Part shown: positions 1 through 10,565 of the stretch, one piece after another
How positions within the stretch are numbered: the first letter of the stretch is position 1
Layout: every line of letters starts with the position of its first letter
From: Methanofastidiosum sp.
GTDB lineage: Archaea; Methanobacteriota_B; Thermococci; Methanofastidiosales; Methanofastidiosaceae
Assembly (NCBI GenBank): GCA_013178285.1
Contig: JABLXD010000011.1
Location: 1 to 57,469 of the forward strand
Direction of reading: 5' to 3'
DNA: 57,469 bases
Translations under genes and position numbers: made by a program
Notes under the pieces: model-generated
The model's input: the letters and a program-made list of their open reading frames with translations, nothing else
What the model was told of the DNA's origin: nothing
Databases searched by the model: none

Positions 1-1
1 G

Positions 2-922
2 ATATTTGGTGTCGGTATAGGCGTACTAGCTCAGCCCCAACTTGCTGTTAGGTGCATGACTGCAAAAAGCAAACGTGATCTAACAAAAGCTGTTGGAATA
101 GGCGGCGTATTCATTCTTTTGATGACTGGGGTGGCTTTTACAGTAGGATCGCTTACCAACGCCTATTTTGAGAAAGAGGGTGTAGAAGTAATAAAATCAG
201 GGTACGACCCCACACTCTCAAATCAACAGATTAGAGATATGTACTTTAATTATGATGAAAATGGAAAACTAGTTAGTAGACCTTCAGAGTATGTCTACTG
301 GACAGATTCAGCTATACCTGAATATGTAAACTACAGGTTCCCCAGTTGGTTTGTCATACTCTTCATGCTGCCTTTGATATCTGCAGCAATGTCTACAATT
401 TCGGGGCAGTTCCATGCAATGGGTACATCTTTCGGACATGACTTTTATCATGTGTGGGTAAAAAATGCTTCAGAGAAGATAAATGCTGTAACTGCGACAA
501 AAATAGGTATAGGCGCAACAGTTTTGATCTCCCTTGCTTTAGGATATATCCTTCCACCTGCAATAATTGCTAGAGGAACAACCATATTCTTTGGAATGTG
601 CAGTGCCGTATTCTTGCCCGCCTACACAGGAGCTTTATTCTGGAGAAGGGCAACAAGGATCGGTGCTATAGTTTCGATGATTGGAGGATTCTTATCTTGG
701 ATCATATGGACTTTGTTCTTCAAAGTAGGTGAATCAGAGCCTTTGAGAGTATGTCAATTTATATTTGGAAAACCAACACTCCTAAATGCAAAAGCATCTT
801 TGACCCAACTAGATCCATTCTTCATTGCAATACCAATCTCAGTTGCTCTTATGATAATAGTAAGTCTTCTGACAAAGCCTCCAGAGAAGAAGCTAATTGA
901 CAAAGCATTCAAAGGACTATAA
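2..922 (+). CDS. Sodium:solute symporter (SSS family), C-terminal part
   Basis: The frame is open from the left edge of the window, so this is the 3' part of a gene that begins outside it. The first residues (GIGVLAQPQLAVR, then a TAKSKRDL loop) match the conserved cytoplasmic loop and following helix of SSS-family permeases such as proline and pantothenate carriers. At least five further hydrophobic membrane segments follow. The family couples sodium entry to uptake of small solutes; the substrate cannot be read from this fragment. A T-rich run directly after the stop (about 929-944) is a likely archaeal terminator. The ATG at 56 is internal to the conserved region and is not the true start. 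Confidence 0.85.
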   Translation: MFGVGIGVLAQPQLAVRCMTAKSKRDLTKAVGIGGVFILLMTGVAFTVGSLTNAYFEKEGVEVIKSGYDPTLSNQQIRDMYFNYDENGKLVSRPSEYVYWTDSAIPEYVNYRFPSWFVILFMLPLISAAMSTISGQFHAMGTSFGHDFYHVWVKNASEKINAVTATKIGIGATVLISLALGYILPPAIIARGTTIFFGMCSAVFLPAYTGALFWRRATRIGAIVSMIGGFLSWIIWTLFFKVGESEPLRVCQFIFGKPTLLNAKASLTQLDPFFIAIPISVALMIIVSLLTKPPEKKLIDKAFKGL

Positions 923-1055
923 AAAAAATATTTTTTTCTTTTTTAATCAATAACGGGATATAATAAAACATACCACCAGCTTTTCTTTTTTTTAAATTAA
1001 CTTGAAATAATGAGTAGTCATTGCAATCATATATTCAGTAATTGATTACCAATGA

Positions 1056-1070
1056 CGAAAAGTTTATATA
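1056..1070 (+). promoter_or_regulatory. BRE/TATA promoter of the surface protein gene
   Basis: CGAAAAG (1056-1062) followed directly by TTTATATA (1063-1070) fits an archaeal BRE plus TATA box. The TATA centre lies about 26 bases before the ATG at 1092 and no ribosome binding site lies between them, so the mRNA is probably leaderless or nearly so. Position and sequence are seen; promoter activity is inferred. Confidence 0.65.
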
Positions 1071-1091
1071 TTAATCATTTGCATACATTAC

Positions 1092-4000
1092 ATGAATAAA
1101 CCATCGATTATATTTATTTTATTAATATCTATGCTAAGTTTTTCTTTGACATCTGTGTCTGCCCAGATAATAGATGTTAGTATAGACGGAAATGCCTCAG
1201 TCTATATATGCTACCCTTATGAATACAACGTTACTTTGACAAATACCTCTGTCAATGAAAGCGCTATTGATATTAATTATACAGTGTCACTTCCAACAGG
1301 ATTTAGCACAACTGATCCCCTTACTTATAATATTCCATCTTTAGGTCCAGGGCTATCTGATAAAATAAAAATTAATGTTGATACTTTGTGCAATACTCAA
1401 GTTGGAAATATTTCTGTCAATGGATCTTATGATTATAACAACAGTTCCCATCCACTCTCTTTTACTAAACCAATAACAGTTTTACAAGGGGCAGTTACAA
1501 TAGAGAAAACTCCTTCTACGCAAAACGCAACATTGGAAGAAAATGTTTCTTGGACAATTACTGTAAAAAGCACCGGTCTTGGCCCGATTGAAGACGTTTT
1601 CGTGACAGACATACTTGAACCTGGATTACAATACCTTTCTTCATCTCCCGCAGGAATTCAAACTGGACCGGGCGAGTATCAGTGGACGTCTACTGAGATA
1701 TCCGACCTTTCCCATATGGATCCTGATGATGAGGTACAAATTCAAATAAGAGCAAAGATCATTGGATGCACAGAATTATATGATACAGCTAGAGTCACAT
1801 GGGGGTGTGGAGGAGGATGCCAAACACAAGAAACTATAGCGAGCATAGCTTTTCAACCAAATCCCCCTAAAATTGATTATAGTGTTCCCTCATTTAATAT
1901 AAATTATTGTGACACTGGAAATACATTCAATATACCAATTTCTAATACAGGCGGAACTGCGTACGATTTTAATCTATCTGCTGATTTTGGTAGCCTAACA
2001 GTCACTAATATTACTTCACCATCTGGCGCAACTTATAATAATGTTGGAAAATACTTCGTTGTAGGTGATATACCCAATGGAACTACAAATCTAACATTCG
2101 ATTTAGTTCCTTCTGGTGGGTGGTGTGGGCCTTTACCTTCTGGTACAATTATATTTAGGCCCGAATACTTTTATTGTACTCAAGAATTCTTTCCTCCTGT
2201 AAAATTTGGGAGCTATTCTGTTCAGAACGTTCCATCGATCTCTGTTTCAAAAACAGGTGCACCTTCTCAGATGTATTTGGGGGGAACTATTACGTACAAT
2301 ATCACAGCATCTTATTCTGGCCCAACGTCCTGTGGAACTAGTACTGCATCAAATATAGTTGTAGTAGATACAATACCTACTGGTTTTACTATAACTGATG
2401 CAGGAGGGGGAAGTGTTTCAGGAAACACAATAACTTGGAACGTTACCCCTGCAGCTGGATTAAACACTTCAATTACTCTCCAGTCTCCAACTTATGCAGA
2501 CTGTGAATATTGCTATACAACTGCAACTAATACTTTAAATGCTACAGTTACCGATTGTTGTGGATGCGTTCGAACGGCCTCTGCTTCACAGTCAACAATA
2601 CTTGAATGTGCAGAAACTATATCTTCTGACAAATATGTATCTTCAAGTTTTAACTTTGAAAAATGCACCCCAATAAAATACACTAACGAATTTAACTTTT
2701 CAGACACAAGTTTCTGGGACGATGTAAATGTGTCAAACCTCAAATTCAGAGAAGAAAGGCCAAATAATCAAATCCTTCAAGGGCAAGTTAAAATTGATAT
2801 TAATGGAACTTGTATAGTTTATTACACTCCGTCTGTCTCGACATATCTTGATGTTAATTTCTCTGATGTTGACTTCTCTTCATGTTTTGATGCAGATACT
2901 ACTTCAATTAGGGGCACCAAGATAAGAATAGAATACAACATGTCCACTCAAAATTCATCAAGTCCCTCTTGCGGTTCTGGGTCTTTCTTTGACTGGTCAA
3001 TTCTTAATACTGGTAAAACTGTAGTGGGTAGTGGATGTTATGAAAATTCTCAACAGATAAGAGAGGGCACATTTGTACCCGTAAATGATTCCGAGATGGG
3101 AATTAGTATTACTGGGCTTCCACCAATTGTTGATAAATGTGGAACATATGATATAGAGCTAGTCATTAACAGAAGTTCTTCAGTTGGAGCATATGATGTA
3201 GAAGTAGTCTTTCCTCTAAGTAATTATCACATCAATTCTGTTTCTTATGTGGGACATACGCCTTCAGAAAGTAACAATAGTCCCACAGATTTTGTATGGC
3301 AATATGGGGATTATTTTGCCACAAACACACAAGCAAGAATTTTAATGAATGTAACAAAAAAATGTACCGATCAAGGTGGAATGAGTTCTAACCTATACTG
3401 GGATGGTTTATGTAACAGAAATGGAACTTATGATAGGGAATGCCAAGATGGAGCTTCTCAAAATCCTTTGGTCCTAAGTGGAAACGTATGTCTTATGAAG
3501 GTTCCAGAGCTACTCTGGGCCACTACTAATCAAGCTACATGGAAACTCTGCCTCACAAATGCTGGAAGTGGTGCAAGCTACAATATTTGGCTTGAAGATG
3601 TAATCGGTTCAGGACTTTCTTATAACTCTTCAGTTGGAACTTATTCCCAACTTTTCATTAATCAAGATAGGAATGGCAATCCAATAAATGGGGCAACATG
3701 GATTATTGATAAAATTAATGCAGGCGATAAGACTGAGATTTTGTTTACCGCTAATATTGATTCATGTACCAATCTTACAAATTTAGCATCAACTAGTGCT
3801 GGCTGTTTAGGCGGAGATTGTCAGCCAATAAAAACAGATACTGCATCAGTTAGAATACCAAATACTGATGCCATCACTACCAATATTATTCCTCAGACAA
3901 TTAATATGTGTGATCAGCAAAGTGCAACTGTTATCGTAAAAAATGTTGGTTTAACTTATGTTTATGATGTCAATGTGACGGCTACATTGCCAACAGGGAT

Positions 4001-6263
4001 TTCATATGTTGTAGGTTCTGGAAATCCATCTGATCCTGAAAATGTCGGTGCGAACCCAATTAGGTGGACAAAAACTCAAATTCCAGGTTTAGGAGCTATG
4101 GCACCTTCATCTGAAATTGCTATTACGTTTACAATCCGTTCGAGCTGTGACATGCCTTCAACAGGAACATTTACATCACAGGCTACATATTTAACCCCAT
4201 GTAATGACGGTAGAACGTCACCTCAAGCTTCTTCTCAAATTAGTAGAAGAACTCCAACTTTAGCTATAGCCAAAAGTGGTAGAAATCATACTACTGGCTC
4301 ATCTTTTGCCGATAATGTTGCTGCAGAACCGGGCGATATTGTAGAATGGCGACTTGTGATAACAAATAGTGGAAATGCACCCGCAACAAATGTCGAATTT
4401 TATGATGTTTTGCCTACAAACATGACCTTTGGCGGCATTAGTACAAGTCAATATCCTGCAGTAGGCACTGTGCCCGTGGGCTCAGGAACATCGGCGGACC
4501 CATGGAGACACGGTACATTGTCAAACGTTTCAGGTAGCAATACTGCTACTTATTATGTTTGGGGAACTGTAAATGCAGGTGGCTGTGGGGCCGCTACAAA
4601 CAACACTGCTTATGTTAGATACGGTTGTGATGACAATTGCAGGTTTACTTACATTGCATCTGGTGGCACCCGTTCTTTAAGGACTAGGCCAAACTTTGTT
4701 AGGTCTCAAACTATTGGTACTTTTACTACATGTGAAGGAGTCATAACGATAAGACTAAGGAATGATTCTGGATACCCAACAGCTTACAATGTTTTTGTAA
4801 CATCTACATTGCCTCCGGGATTTGTATTTGATTCTATGATTTCTGGCCCTGATCCAATTCCAAATCCTCCGTCTAATCTTTCCCAACCTATTTGGTCACT
4901 CGGCAATATGACAGCTAGCGGAACAAACACAGTACTTCAATTTAGGGTCAAAAATGATGGATTAAGTTGTGGAACTGTAACGCCAGGAACAAATAATGTT
5001 AGAATAGATTACCAAGATAGTTGTGGGAATTCACTCAATGTAACAAATACAAGCGGCCTAATTACTCCTTTAAAACCAATTTTATCTATCTCTAAGACTC
5101 CTGCCATACAACCAGTCCCGCCAGGAGGTACTGGAAGCTGGACCATCACTGTTACAAATACAGGTAACAGTCCAGCCTACAATGTGACTGTTATTGATAC
5201 GTTAAGCGCTGATTGGGAAGCACCAATAGTCGCAGGAAATGGAACAAATGGAGAAATGCCGAATGTTGTTGGCAATACTATAACTTGGCAGATACCAGGT
5301 CCAATTGCACAATCAGGAGGTACATGGTCGGCAACTTTATCGGCTAGATTAAAAGTTGATGCAGGTACAGGAACAAACGGAGTTATTGCAGTGGGCAAAT
5401 GCTCCAACGGATGCATATACAGCAGTGCAACTGATAGTGCAAGGATAATCAATATACAAGGCCTATTTAAAGAGTCAGAAAAAGAAAAAGCAACAATAGG
5501 AGAAGAAGTAGTATTTGATTTGGCCGTGGTATATTCTGGGGTAGGTGCAAATTACACTAATACAACTATAGTTGATCATTTACCTGATGGAATTGAATAT
5601 GTTTCTCATACTTATGCTGATACTTACGGAGGAACAATTCAACAGTTTAATCAAAATGGACAAGTTCTTACTTGGAAATTAGGAACTCCGCTCGGTGCAT
5701 CAAATAGAAATTTCTTGGGGCCAAATAATGTGTTAATTAAAATCACCGGTAGAATCAAGAACATTCTACCCGATAATGTTACAGATGTTATACTAGTAAA
5801 TAATGCTAATACAAGTTTTATTCAAGATTTGGCACCATACAATATAAGTGATTTAGACGATGTCAGAATCGTTGAACCAGAGTTGACAATTGAAAAGCAA
5901 GGAGATAAAACTCAAGGATTGCCTGGAGAAAATGTACATTATACAATTACTGTAGAAAATATTGGAAATAGCTCGGCCTTTGATGTTACAATTCAAGATC
6001 AAATACCTTCAGGCCTAATTCTAGTAGGTGGATCAATTACATCTTCACCTACAGCAGATACTACAATGGTAATTGGGGATATAATTCAATGGACTTACCT
6101 ATCAATACCTCCAGACCAGTCAGTAACATTAGAGTATGACGCTACAATCCCTCCAGAAGGAGGAAGCTTTACCAATACCGTTACAAATACGGAGTACTGG
6201 TCTCTACCAAGTGGTAACGATGAAGGAGACAATACGGCCCACTTTCAGACGATTGGAATGTAA
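1092..6263 (+). CDS. Giant secreted DUF11-repeat surface protein (upstream part)
   Basis: A 1723-residue protein that starts with a signal peptide (lysine, hydrophobic stretch, SVSA cleavage site near residue 24). The rest is a chain of beta-sandwich repeats of the DUF11/CARDB type. Their recurring signature is a VTNTG-like phrase, then YNVTVIDTLP, then GTFTN-like endings; clear copies lie near residues 135-240, 1060-1160, 1370-1480 and 1590-1715. It is rich in N-x-S/T sequons and contains many paired cysteines, as expected of an exported, glycosylated archaeal cell-envelope protein or adhesin. No membrane anchor is visible. The frame ends in mid-repeat at 6263 and the same kind of repeat resumes in another frame at once, so the natural protein is probably about 2,100 residues and joined to the next entry. 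Function beyond a surface role is unknown. Confidence 0.8.
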   Translation: MNKPSIIFILLISMLSFSLTSVSAQIIDVSIDGNASVYICYPYEYNVTLTNTSVNESAIDINYTVSLPTGFSTTDPLTYNIPSLGPGLSDKIKINVDTLCNTQVGNISVNGSYDYNNSSHPLSFTKPITVLQGAVTIEKTPSTQNATLEENVSWTITVKSTGLGPIEDVFVTDILEPGLQYLSSSPAGIQTGPGEYQWTSTEISDLSHMDPDDEVQIQIRAKIIGCTELYDTARVTWGCGGGCQTQETIASIAFQPNPPKIDYSVPSFNINYCDTGNTFNIPISNTGGTAYDFNLSADFGSLTVTNITSPSGATYNNVGKYFVVGDIPNGTTNLTFDLVPSGGWCGPLPSGTIIFRPEYFYCTQEFFPPVKFGSYSVQNVPSISVSKTGAPSQMYLGGTITYNITASYSGPTSCGTSTASNIVVVDTIPTGFTITDAGGGSVSGNTITWNVTPAAGLNTSITLQSPTYADCEYCYTTATNTLNATVTDCCGCVRTASASQSTILECAETISSDKYVSSSFNFEKCTPIKYTNEFNFSDTSFWDDVNVSNLKFREERPNNQILQGQVKIDINGTCIVYYTPSVSTYLDVNFSDVDFSSCFDADTTSIRGTKIRIEYNMSTQNSSSPSCGSGSFFDWSILNTGKTVVGSGCYENSQQIREGTFVPVNDSEMGISITGLPPIVDKCGTYDIELVINRSSSVGAYDVEVVFPLSNYHINSVSYVGHTPSESNNSPTDFVWQYGDYFATNTQARILMNVTKKCTDQGGMSSNLYWDGLCNRNGTYDRECQDGASQNPLVLSGNVCLMKVPELLWATTNQATWKLCLTNAGSGASYNIWLEDVIGSGLSYNSSVGTYSQLFINQDRNGNPINGATWIIDKINAGDKTEILFTANIDSCTNLTNLASTSAGCLGGDCQPIKTDTASVRIPNTDAITTNIIPQTINMCDQQSATVIVKNVGLTYVYDVNVTATLPTGISYVVGSGNPSDPENVGANPIRWTKTQIPGLGAMAPSSEIAITFTIRSSCDMPSTGTFTSQATYLTPCNDGRTSPQASSQISRRTPTLAIAKSGRNHTTGSSFADNVAAEPGDIVEWRLVITNSGNAPATNVEFYDVLPTNMTFGGISTSQYPAVGTVPVGSGTSADPWRHGTLSNVSGSNTATYYVWGTVNAGGCGAATNNTAYVRYGCDDNCRFTYIASGGTRSLRTRPNFVRSQTIGTFTTCEGVITIRLRNDSGYPTAYNVFVTSTLPPGFVFDSMISGPDPIPNPPSNLSQPIWSLGNMTASGTNTVLQFRVKNDGLSCGTVTPGTNNVRIDYQDSCGNSLNVTNTSGLITPLKPILSISKTPAIQPVPPGGTGSWTITVTNTGNSPAYNVTVIDTLSADWEAPIVAGNGTNGEMPNVVGNTITWQIPGPIAQSGGTWSATLSARLKVDAGTGTNGVIAVGKCSNGCIYSSATDSARIINIQGLFKESEKEKATIGEEVVFDLAVVYSGVGANYTNTTIVDHLPDGIEYVSHTYADTYGGTIQQFNQNGQVLTWKLGTPLGASNRNFLGPNNVLIKITGRIKNILPDNVTDVILVNNANTSFIQDLAPYNISDLDDVRIVEPELTIEKQGDKTQGLPGENVHYTITVENIGNSSAFDVTIQDQIPSGLILVGGSITSSPTADTTMVIGDIIQWTYLSIPPDQSVTLEYDATIPPEGGSFTNTVTNTEYWSLPSGNDEGDNTAHFQTIGM

Positions 6264-6280
6264 TCTCACCCGGGACAGAT

Positions 6281-7426
6281 TTGCAGAAGGTCACCCTAAA
6301 TACAGATATTAATGTTCCCTCACCTGGAGGAATTGTATACTTTAGTCTCACTATTACAAATACTGGTGCAATGGCCTTAGATCCAGTAAAACTGATAGAT
6401 TATTTACCTGATGGTCTCACATATAGGCCTGGTTATAGCATTGTAGGTGGCGTACCACAAGAACCAGATACTATTGTTGGGTCACCAGAAGTTCTTACTT
6501 GGAACAATATAGGTGCAATGAATCCAACAGATGTGATAGTAGTTCAATTCCAGGCAACAGTGGATCCAGGGAGAACTGGAACCTTCATTAATAATGCCAC
6601 AGTCATAGGTACTTCAACGATAGGTGATGTAACAGACTCAGATGACTCTCCAGTTGGGGTAAAAGGTCCAGCAATTAATATAGTTAAATCAGTTGAACCA
6701 CCATGGGGTAAGACAGGATTTACCAATCAGTACACATTGGTAATAACAAATACTGGTGAGGTACTATTAGATCCTGTTTCAGTAATTGATACGTTACCAG
6801 TTGGACTAACATATGCTAATTTGGCTACTCCAGTGCCCGATGCAGTTGTAGTTAATGGAGATGGGACAACTACGATAACATGGAACAACATTGGACTATT
6901 AGATGTTGGAGAAAGTAAGACTATAACCTTCTCTGCAAAGTTTAACGGTTATGAAAACAAGAGCATAAATTATGCGATTACAGAAGGTCAACCTCCAAAT
7001 GGATTCCCTGTATCTGATGACGATCAAGTAGAAATATTAAAGCATCCTGGTGGAAATCCAAGAGAGTCTCTAAGAATAATCACAAAAGGATACATGAAGA
7101 GATGCGATCTATGTTATAGCAGGGATTTGGCCAAAGAAGCAAGAAACTTGATTACTAATCAGAATGTGCTCGATGAAGATGACACTTGCTGCAGACCTGA
7201 CGATATTATCGAAGAACTAAAGATTGAGGTAATGAAAAAAGGACTTGATAGAGATCCAAGGTACCTTAGGGCTGTAGAACTACTTGATAAAGCAGACGAA
7301 CTTTGTGAAGAGGCACAGAATGCATACGACAAGGGTAACTATGGGCTTGCACAAAGATTAACAAAAGAGAAATGTGAAGCAATCGGAGAAGGAATGAGGC
7401 TTCTGATAGAAATCTTATCAAAATAA
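6281..7426 (+). CDS. DUF11-repeat surface protein, C-terminal part (frameshifted from upstream)
   Basis: This frame continues the preceding protein: two more DUF11 repeats (about residues 1-110 and 125-240) followed by a roughly 120-residue charged, helical, cysteine-containing tail (CDLC, then DDTCC, then an ELCEEA helix pair). TTG at 6281 is a possible start codon but it has no signal peptide or ribosome binding site, and the frame is already open upstream (reading VISPGTDL just before it). The simplest reading is one gene broken by a one-base loss or two-base gain between about 6245 and 6263. The tail carries no membrane anchor, so attachment to the cell may rely on the helical domain. It may be a true mutation or an assembly error. 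Confidence 0.75.
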   Translation: MQKVTLNTDINVPSPGGIVYFSLTITNTGAMALDPVKLIDYLPDGLTYRPGYSIVGGVPQEPDTIVGSPEVLTWNNIGAMNPTDVIVVQFQATVDPGRTGTFINNATVIGTSTIGDVTDSDDSPVGVKGPAINIVKSVEPPWGKTGFTNQYTLVITNTGEVLLDPVSVIDTLPVGLTYANLATPVPDAVVVNGDGTTTITWNNIGLLDVGESKTITFSAKFNGYENKSINYAITEGQPPNGFPVSDDDQVEILKHPGGNPRESLRIITKGYMKRCDLCYSRDLAKEARNLITNQNVLDEDDTCCRPDDIIEELKIEVMKKGLDRDPRYLRAVELLDKADELCEEAQNAYDKGNYGLAQRLTKEKCEAIGEGMRLLIEILSK

Positions 7427-7446
7427 AAATAAATTTATTTTTTTAT
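7427..7446. terminator. Shared T-rich terminator between convergent genes
   Basis: Twenty bases separate the surface-protein stop from the topoisomerase VI subunit A stop. They hold A-rich then T-rich tracts around AAATTTATTTTTTT, which could end transcription from both sides. Inferred from composition and position. Confidence 0.4.
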
Positions 7447-8532
7447 TTAAGGTAAAAATACCTCATTTTCTATCTTCTGAGGCAAGTATTCTTTGGCGAC
7501 AAACTCTAGAGATTTATTTGCAAGAGCCTGCTGCTCTATCCTGACCCCAAGCTTTAGACACTTTTTCATCTGTTCCTGCCAGTCTTTGTGTTTAAACCAC
7601 TCGTATTCCATTATCTCATTGATTCTTTTCTTGTCCATGTCCTTTAGCTTTTCAGTAACTTTTTGAAGTCCGTACTCGTCTATATCATCCATAGTCATAC
7701 CTATAAACTTTGCATCCGGGACTCCAAGTCTTCTAGAAAGGTATGCTAGATTCATTGAACCTTGCTTTATTGTAGAGTAGATGTACCATCCGTAAGGATC
7801 GCCATCTGTAAACACATAAACAGGTAAGTTCTTTTCAGTATGTAGTCTATTAATCAATCTTCTGATACCTCTTGGAGCCTGTCCTTGGCATGCCACAAGC
7901 AGTGCATTGTTGCCCTGAGCAAACTTTTCTTCAATAAGCCTATCACACATTGCAGCAGTTTCGATAACAAGAATATATTCGGCATTCAGGTCCAAAAATT
8001 CTATATCTTCTACAGTACCTGGAACTGCCCATCCGCCTCTACCAAGTTTTGAGGCGTTAAACTCATCATCACCATCTTTTAGGACTACATCTCCGTAAAT
8101 ATAACCTCTTCTATCTGCAGTAAGATTCAATTCTTCTCTCAATATATCAAGTGCTGTTTCTAGGTCTTCAATAATGGGATTAGATTCTATCTGGTCATCA
8201 AAAGTATTCTCTTTGGATCCTTCCACTGTATGCTTTAAGGCATAGTACAACTCTCTTATACCAGCGTGCTTGTTCTCTTCGACAAGCCTTCTGCAGTATG
8301 AAGCAACAAGAACAGTCTGCATAAACTTCTTTGTATGTGCAACATTTAAGAAGTGCCTCTTGGAGAACTTATCTCCCAGCTGTATAACTTTCTCCTCGTC
8401 ATCAAAGTATACGTTAGATTTACCTCTTTGGGGTATCTTTATCGAAGGGCTTTCTTCTCTCATTATCTGCCCATAAAGCTCCTCACCAAACTTACCGAGT
8501 GTTGATGGAATGTCTTGAGATTTATTCTCCAT
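7447..8532 (-). CDS. top6A: DNA topoisomerase VI subunit A
   Basis: Catalytic subunit of the type IIB topoisomerase that relaxes and decatenates DNA in archaea and is homologous to Spo11. The winged-helix part contains the active-site tyrosine in an ASYCRRL motif near residue 80. The Toprim part contains the metal-binding DGDPYG motif near residue 250. Length is about 361 residues, normal for the family. An in-frame TTG at 8538 exists, but ATG at 8532 sits six bases after a GAGGTGA ribosome binding site and is preferred. The start overlaps the end of top6B, so the two subunits are co-transcribed with B first. Confidence 0.95.
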   Translation of the reverse strand: MENKSQDIPSTLGKFGEELYGQIMREESPSIKIPQRGKSNVYFDDEEKVIQLGDKFSKRHFLNVAHTKKFMQTVLVASYCRRLVEENKHAGIRELYYALKHTVEGSKENTFDDQIESNPIIEDLETALDILREELNLTADRRGYIYGDVVLKDGDDEFNASKLGRGGWAVPGTVEDIEFLDLNAEYILVIETAAMCDRLIEEKFAQGNNALLVACQGQAPRGIRRLINRLHTEKNLPVYVFTDGDPYGWYIYSTIKQGSMNLAYLSRRLGVPDAKFIGMTMDDIDEYGLQKVTEKLKDMDKKRINEIMEYEWFKHKDWQEQMKKCLKLGVRIEQQALANKSLEFVAKEYLPQKIENEVFLP

Positions 8533-10147
8533 TTTCAATCACCTCTTCCTCACCGTTTTCTTCAGATAATGTCGTAGATTCTTCTTCGTTGCCATTTGTT
8601 TCTTCAAAGTCATACTTTTTCTCAACTATGTCAGTCAGAGCTTTGATTATCTTAGAGTTATCATCTGTTTTAATCAGGCTTCCAAGAGCATTGGATGTTT
8701 CTATTACATATCTTAGAAGAGTCTTCTTCTTTGTAAGCTTCTCATGGGCACGTCTTTTTCCTGATAGGTATCTCGATAAAGATCTACCTGCTTCCATAAG
8801 TGCAAATCTTATCTCGTTGTAGATCTCCTCTTCAGTTGCAATAGCCTGCTTACCTGCAGATGTGTACGGGATGTGTGTAGAAACAAGATTAACGAATATT
8901 GTAAGTGGTGCATTGTCATCTTTTACGCCATACCTTTTCCACTCAATTGATTTGGCAGCTTCTGTGATACAGCATCCTCCCTGATCAAAGATTAGTGGGG
9001 TTCTATTGGCGTATCTTATAATATCAAGTCCATTGTTACCGGCACCACCTCCATAGGCAAGACCTGCTTCAACGATAAAGGCTATACCTCCTTGGTATGT
9101 CTGAGGACTTCTTGTAACTGTATGTACAAATTCAGGTGCAAGAATTCCCTCAAGCCCAAGTTTCACAGAATCTGCGCCTATTGGGATAAGGCCCTCAGTT
9201 GGTGGGGCCATAAAAGTGATCTGCTTTATTGCACTGACTAGTTTTTCAGCATACTCCCAGTCTACTTTCTTGGGATTAATATCAAGGTCAAGGCCAGAAA
9301 TCTGTTCTATTTCTTCTACCTTTTTAGTTGACACCCTTGTAAACTCAGAAACTAAAAAAGTCCTTACCCTTGTAGCACTAGAATTCTTAATCATGGAAAG
9401 TATATCATCAGCTGATGAACCGTGAGGGTGTGGCTTCATCTCTTTAGGATGTTTTGGGATTTCCCTGACATTTCTATCAAATAATATCTTTGTTCCATCT
9501 GGCTCAACAAAAAGAATTCTTGTGTGAGGATTTGCAATGGCAGTCATCTTAAGATAACTGTATGGGCCATACTTTGACCGGTTATATTGAAGATTCTTTG
9601 CCTCGAGATTTATCCTTGTCCCTCTCCACTTTTCAGGATTCTTCAAAGTTTCGTGTGATAGAATCTCTCCAGCATTCTTCTCAACATCTATTTTGATATT
9701 AACTTTGTTAATGATCTTGTCCCCAGTAGAAGTTACAACTTCAGTTGGCTTTCCAGTAGTAACTTGGGAGTACATGACTGCACCAGAAACACCAATCCCC
9801 TGCTGCCCTCGTGATTGAATATTTCTATGGGCTTTGCTACCTGCAAGCATCTTCCCAAAAACGTGAGGTATATAATCTAAAGGGATTCCTGAAGCATTGT
9901 CCTCCATTATGACTCTATAATGCTCAGGCCCTATTTCACTAATATAAACGGAAATATCCGGGAAAAGCCTGGCTTCTTCGCAGGCGTCAAGAGAATTTGT
10001 AACACCTTCGTGAACAAGTGTTGTTAATGAACGTAATTTACCAGTATATCCTAGCATTGCTGCATTCTTTTTAAAGAACTCAGAAACACTTTGCATTTTA
10101 AATGACTTAAATATTTCATCAGCATGTTTGACTTTCGTTTCTGACAT
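8522..10147 (-). CDS. top6B: DNA topoisomerase VI subunit B
   Basis: ATPase and gate subunit of topoisomerase VI, forming an A2B2 complex with the neighbouring subunit. The GHKL ATP-binding motifs are clear: ETVTNSLD-like EGVTNSLDA near residue 48, EDNASGIP near 96, and [10 protein letters not shown] near 134. The transducer domain follows, and the C-terminus is acidic and probably disordered. Length is 541 residues, typical. It is the first gene of a two-gene operon. Confidence 0.95.
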   Translation of the reverse strand: MSETKVKHADEIFKSFKMQSVSEFFKKNAAMLGYTGKLRSLTTLVHEGVTNSLDACEEARLFPDISVYISEIGPEHYRVIMEDNASGIPLDYIPHVFGKMLAGSKAHRNIQSRGQQGIGVSGAVMYSQVTTGKPTEVVTSTGDKIINKVNIKIDVEKNAGEILSHETLKNPEKWRGTRINLEAKNLQYNRSKYGPYSYLKMTAIANPHTRILFVEPDGTKILFDRNVREIPKHPKEMKPHPHGSSADDILSMIKNSSATRVRTFLVSEFTRVSTKKVEEIEQISGLDLDINPKKVDWEYAEKLVSAIKQITFMAPPTEGLIPIGADSVKLGLEGILAPEFVHTVTRSPQTYQGGIAFIVEAGLAYGGGAGNNGLDIIRYANRTPLIFDQGGCCITEAAKSIEWKRYGVKDDNAPLTIFVNLVSTHIPYTSAGKQAIATEEEIYNEIRFALMEAGRSLSRYLSGKRRAHEKLTKKKTLLRYVIETSNALGSLIKTDDNSKIIKALTDIVEKKYDFEETNGNEEESTTLSEENGEEEVIENGE

Positions 10148-10211
10148 CCAATTTCACCTATTGATAACTAGTTATTAATTCTTTATAAGTCTTGCTATAG
10201 CGAATTTTGGA

Positions 10212-10499
10212 TTATTTTAAAATTTTAGATAATTTATTAGAAACTTCTTCTAATGTAGAATTAACAAATATAGATTTCTTTTTATTATGCTCGCCTTTTA
10301 CGATAGTGGCATTCCCAAAAATACCTTTAAAATAGGCTAGAATTTCTTTGTTTGCCTGGCCTTTTATTGCAGGTGATGTAATTTTTAGCCTTATTCTCTT
10401 GCTCCATTCATTGTATTCAATGTGAAATTCACTGGAGTTTGCAACAACTTCAATTTCAATAATTGTGCCGCCTCTACTTTCTTTTAACGCTTCTAACAT
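10212..10499 (-). CDS. DUF167 (YggU family) protein
   Basis: A 95-residue protein with the DUF167 pattern: a beta strand, an IRLKITSPAIKGQANKE motif (residues about 31-47), then a strand with IVKGEHNKKKSIFV. The family is widespread in bacteria and archaea and its biochemical role is unsettled. It is transcribed on the same strand as top6BA, 64 bases upstream, and diverges from the metallo-beta-lactamase gene at 10566. Confidence 0.85.
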   Translation of the reverse strand: MLEALKESRGGTIIEIEVVANSSEFHIEYNEWSKRIRLKITSPAIKGQANKEILAYFKGIFGNATIVKGEHNKKKSIFVNSTLEEVSNKLSKILK

Positions 10500-10565
10500 C
10501 TTACCACTAATTAGTTTTATAAACTCAATAAATTGAACTCTTAAAAAAGTTACTTAGAGGTAGTT

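Noticed and set aside
5177-5452. Minus-strand frame of 91 codons
   Set aside because: It lies inside the surface-protein gene; its composition is the complement of the DUF11 repeats, with no sign of an independent gene.
6255-6270. Programmed frameshift in the surface-protein gene
   Set aside because: There is no slippery run at the break, unlike the A7 run in the TPR gene.
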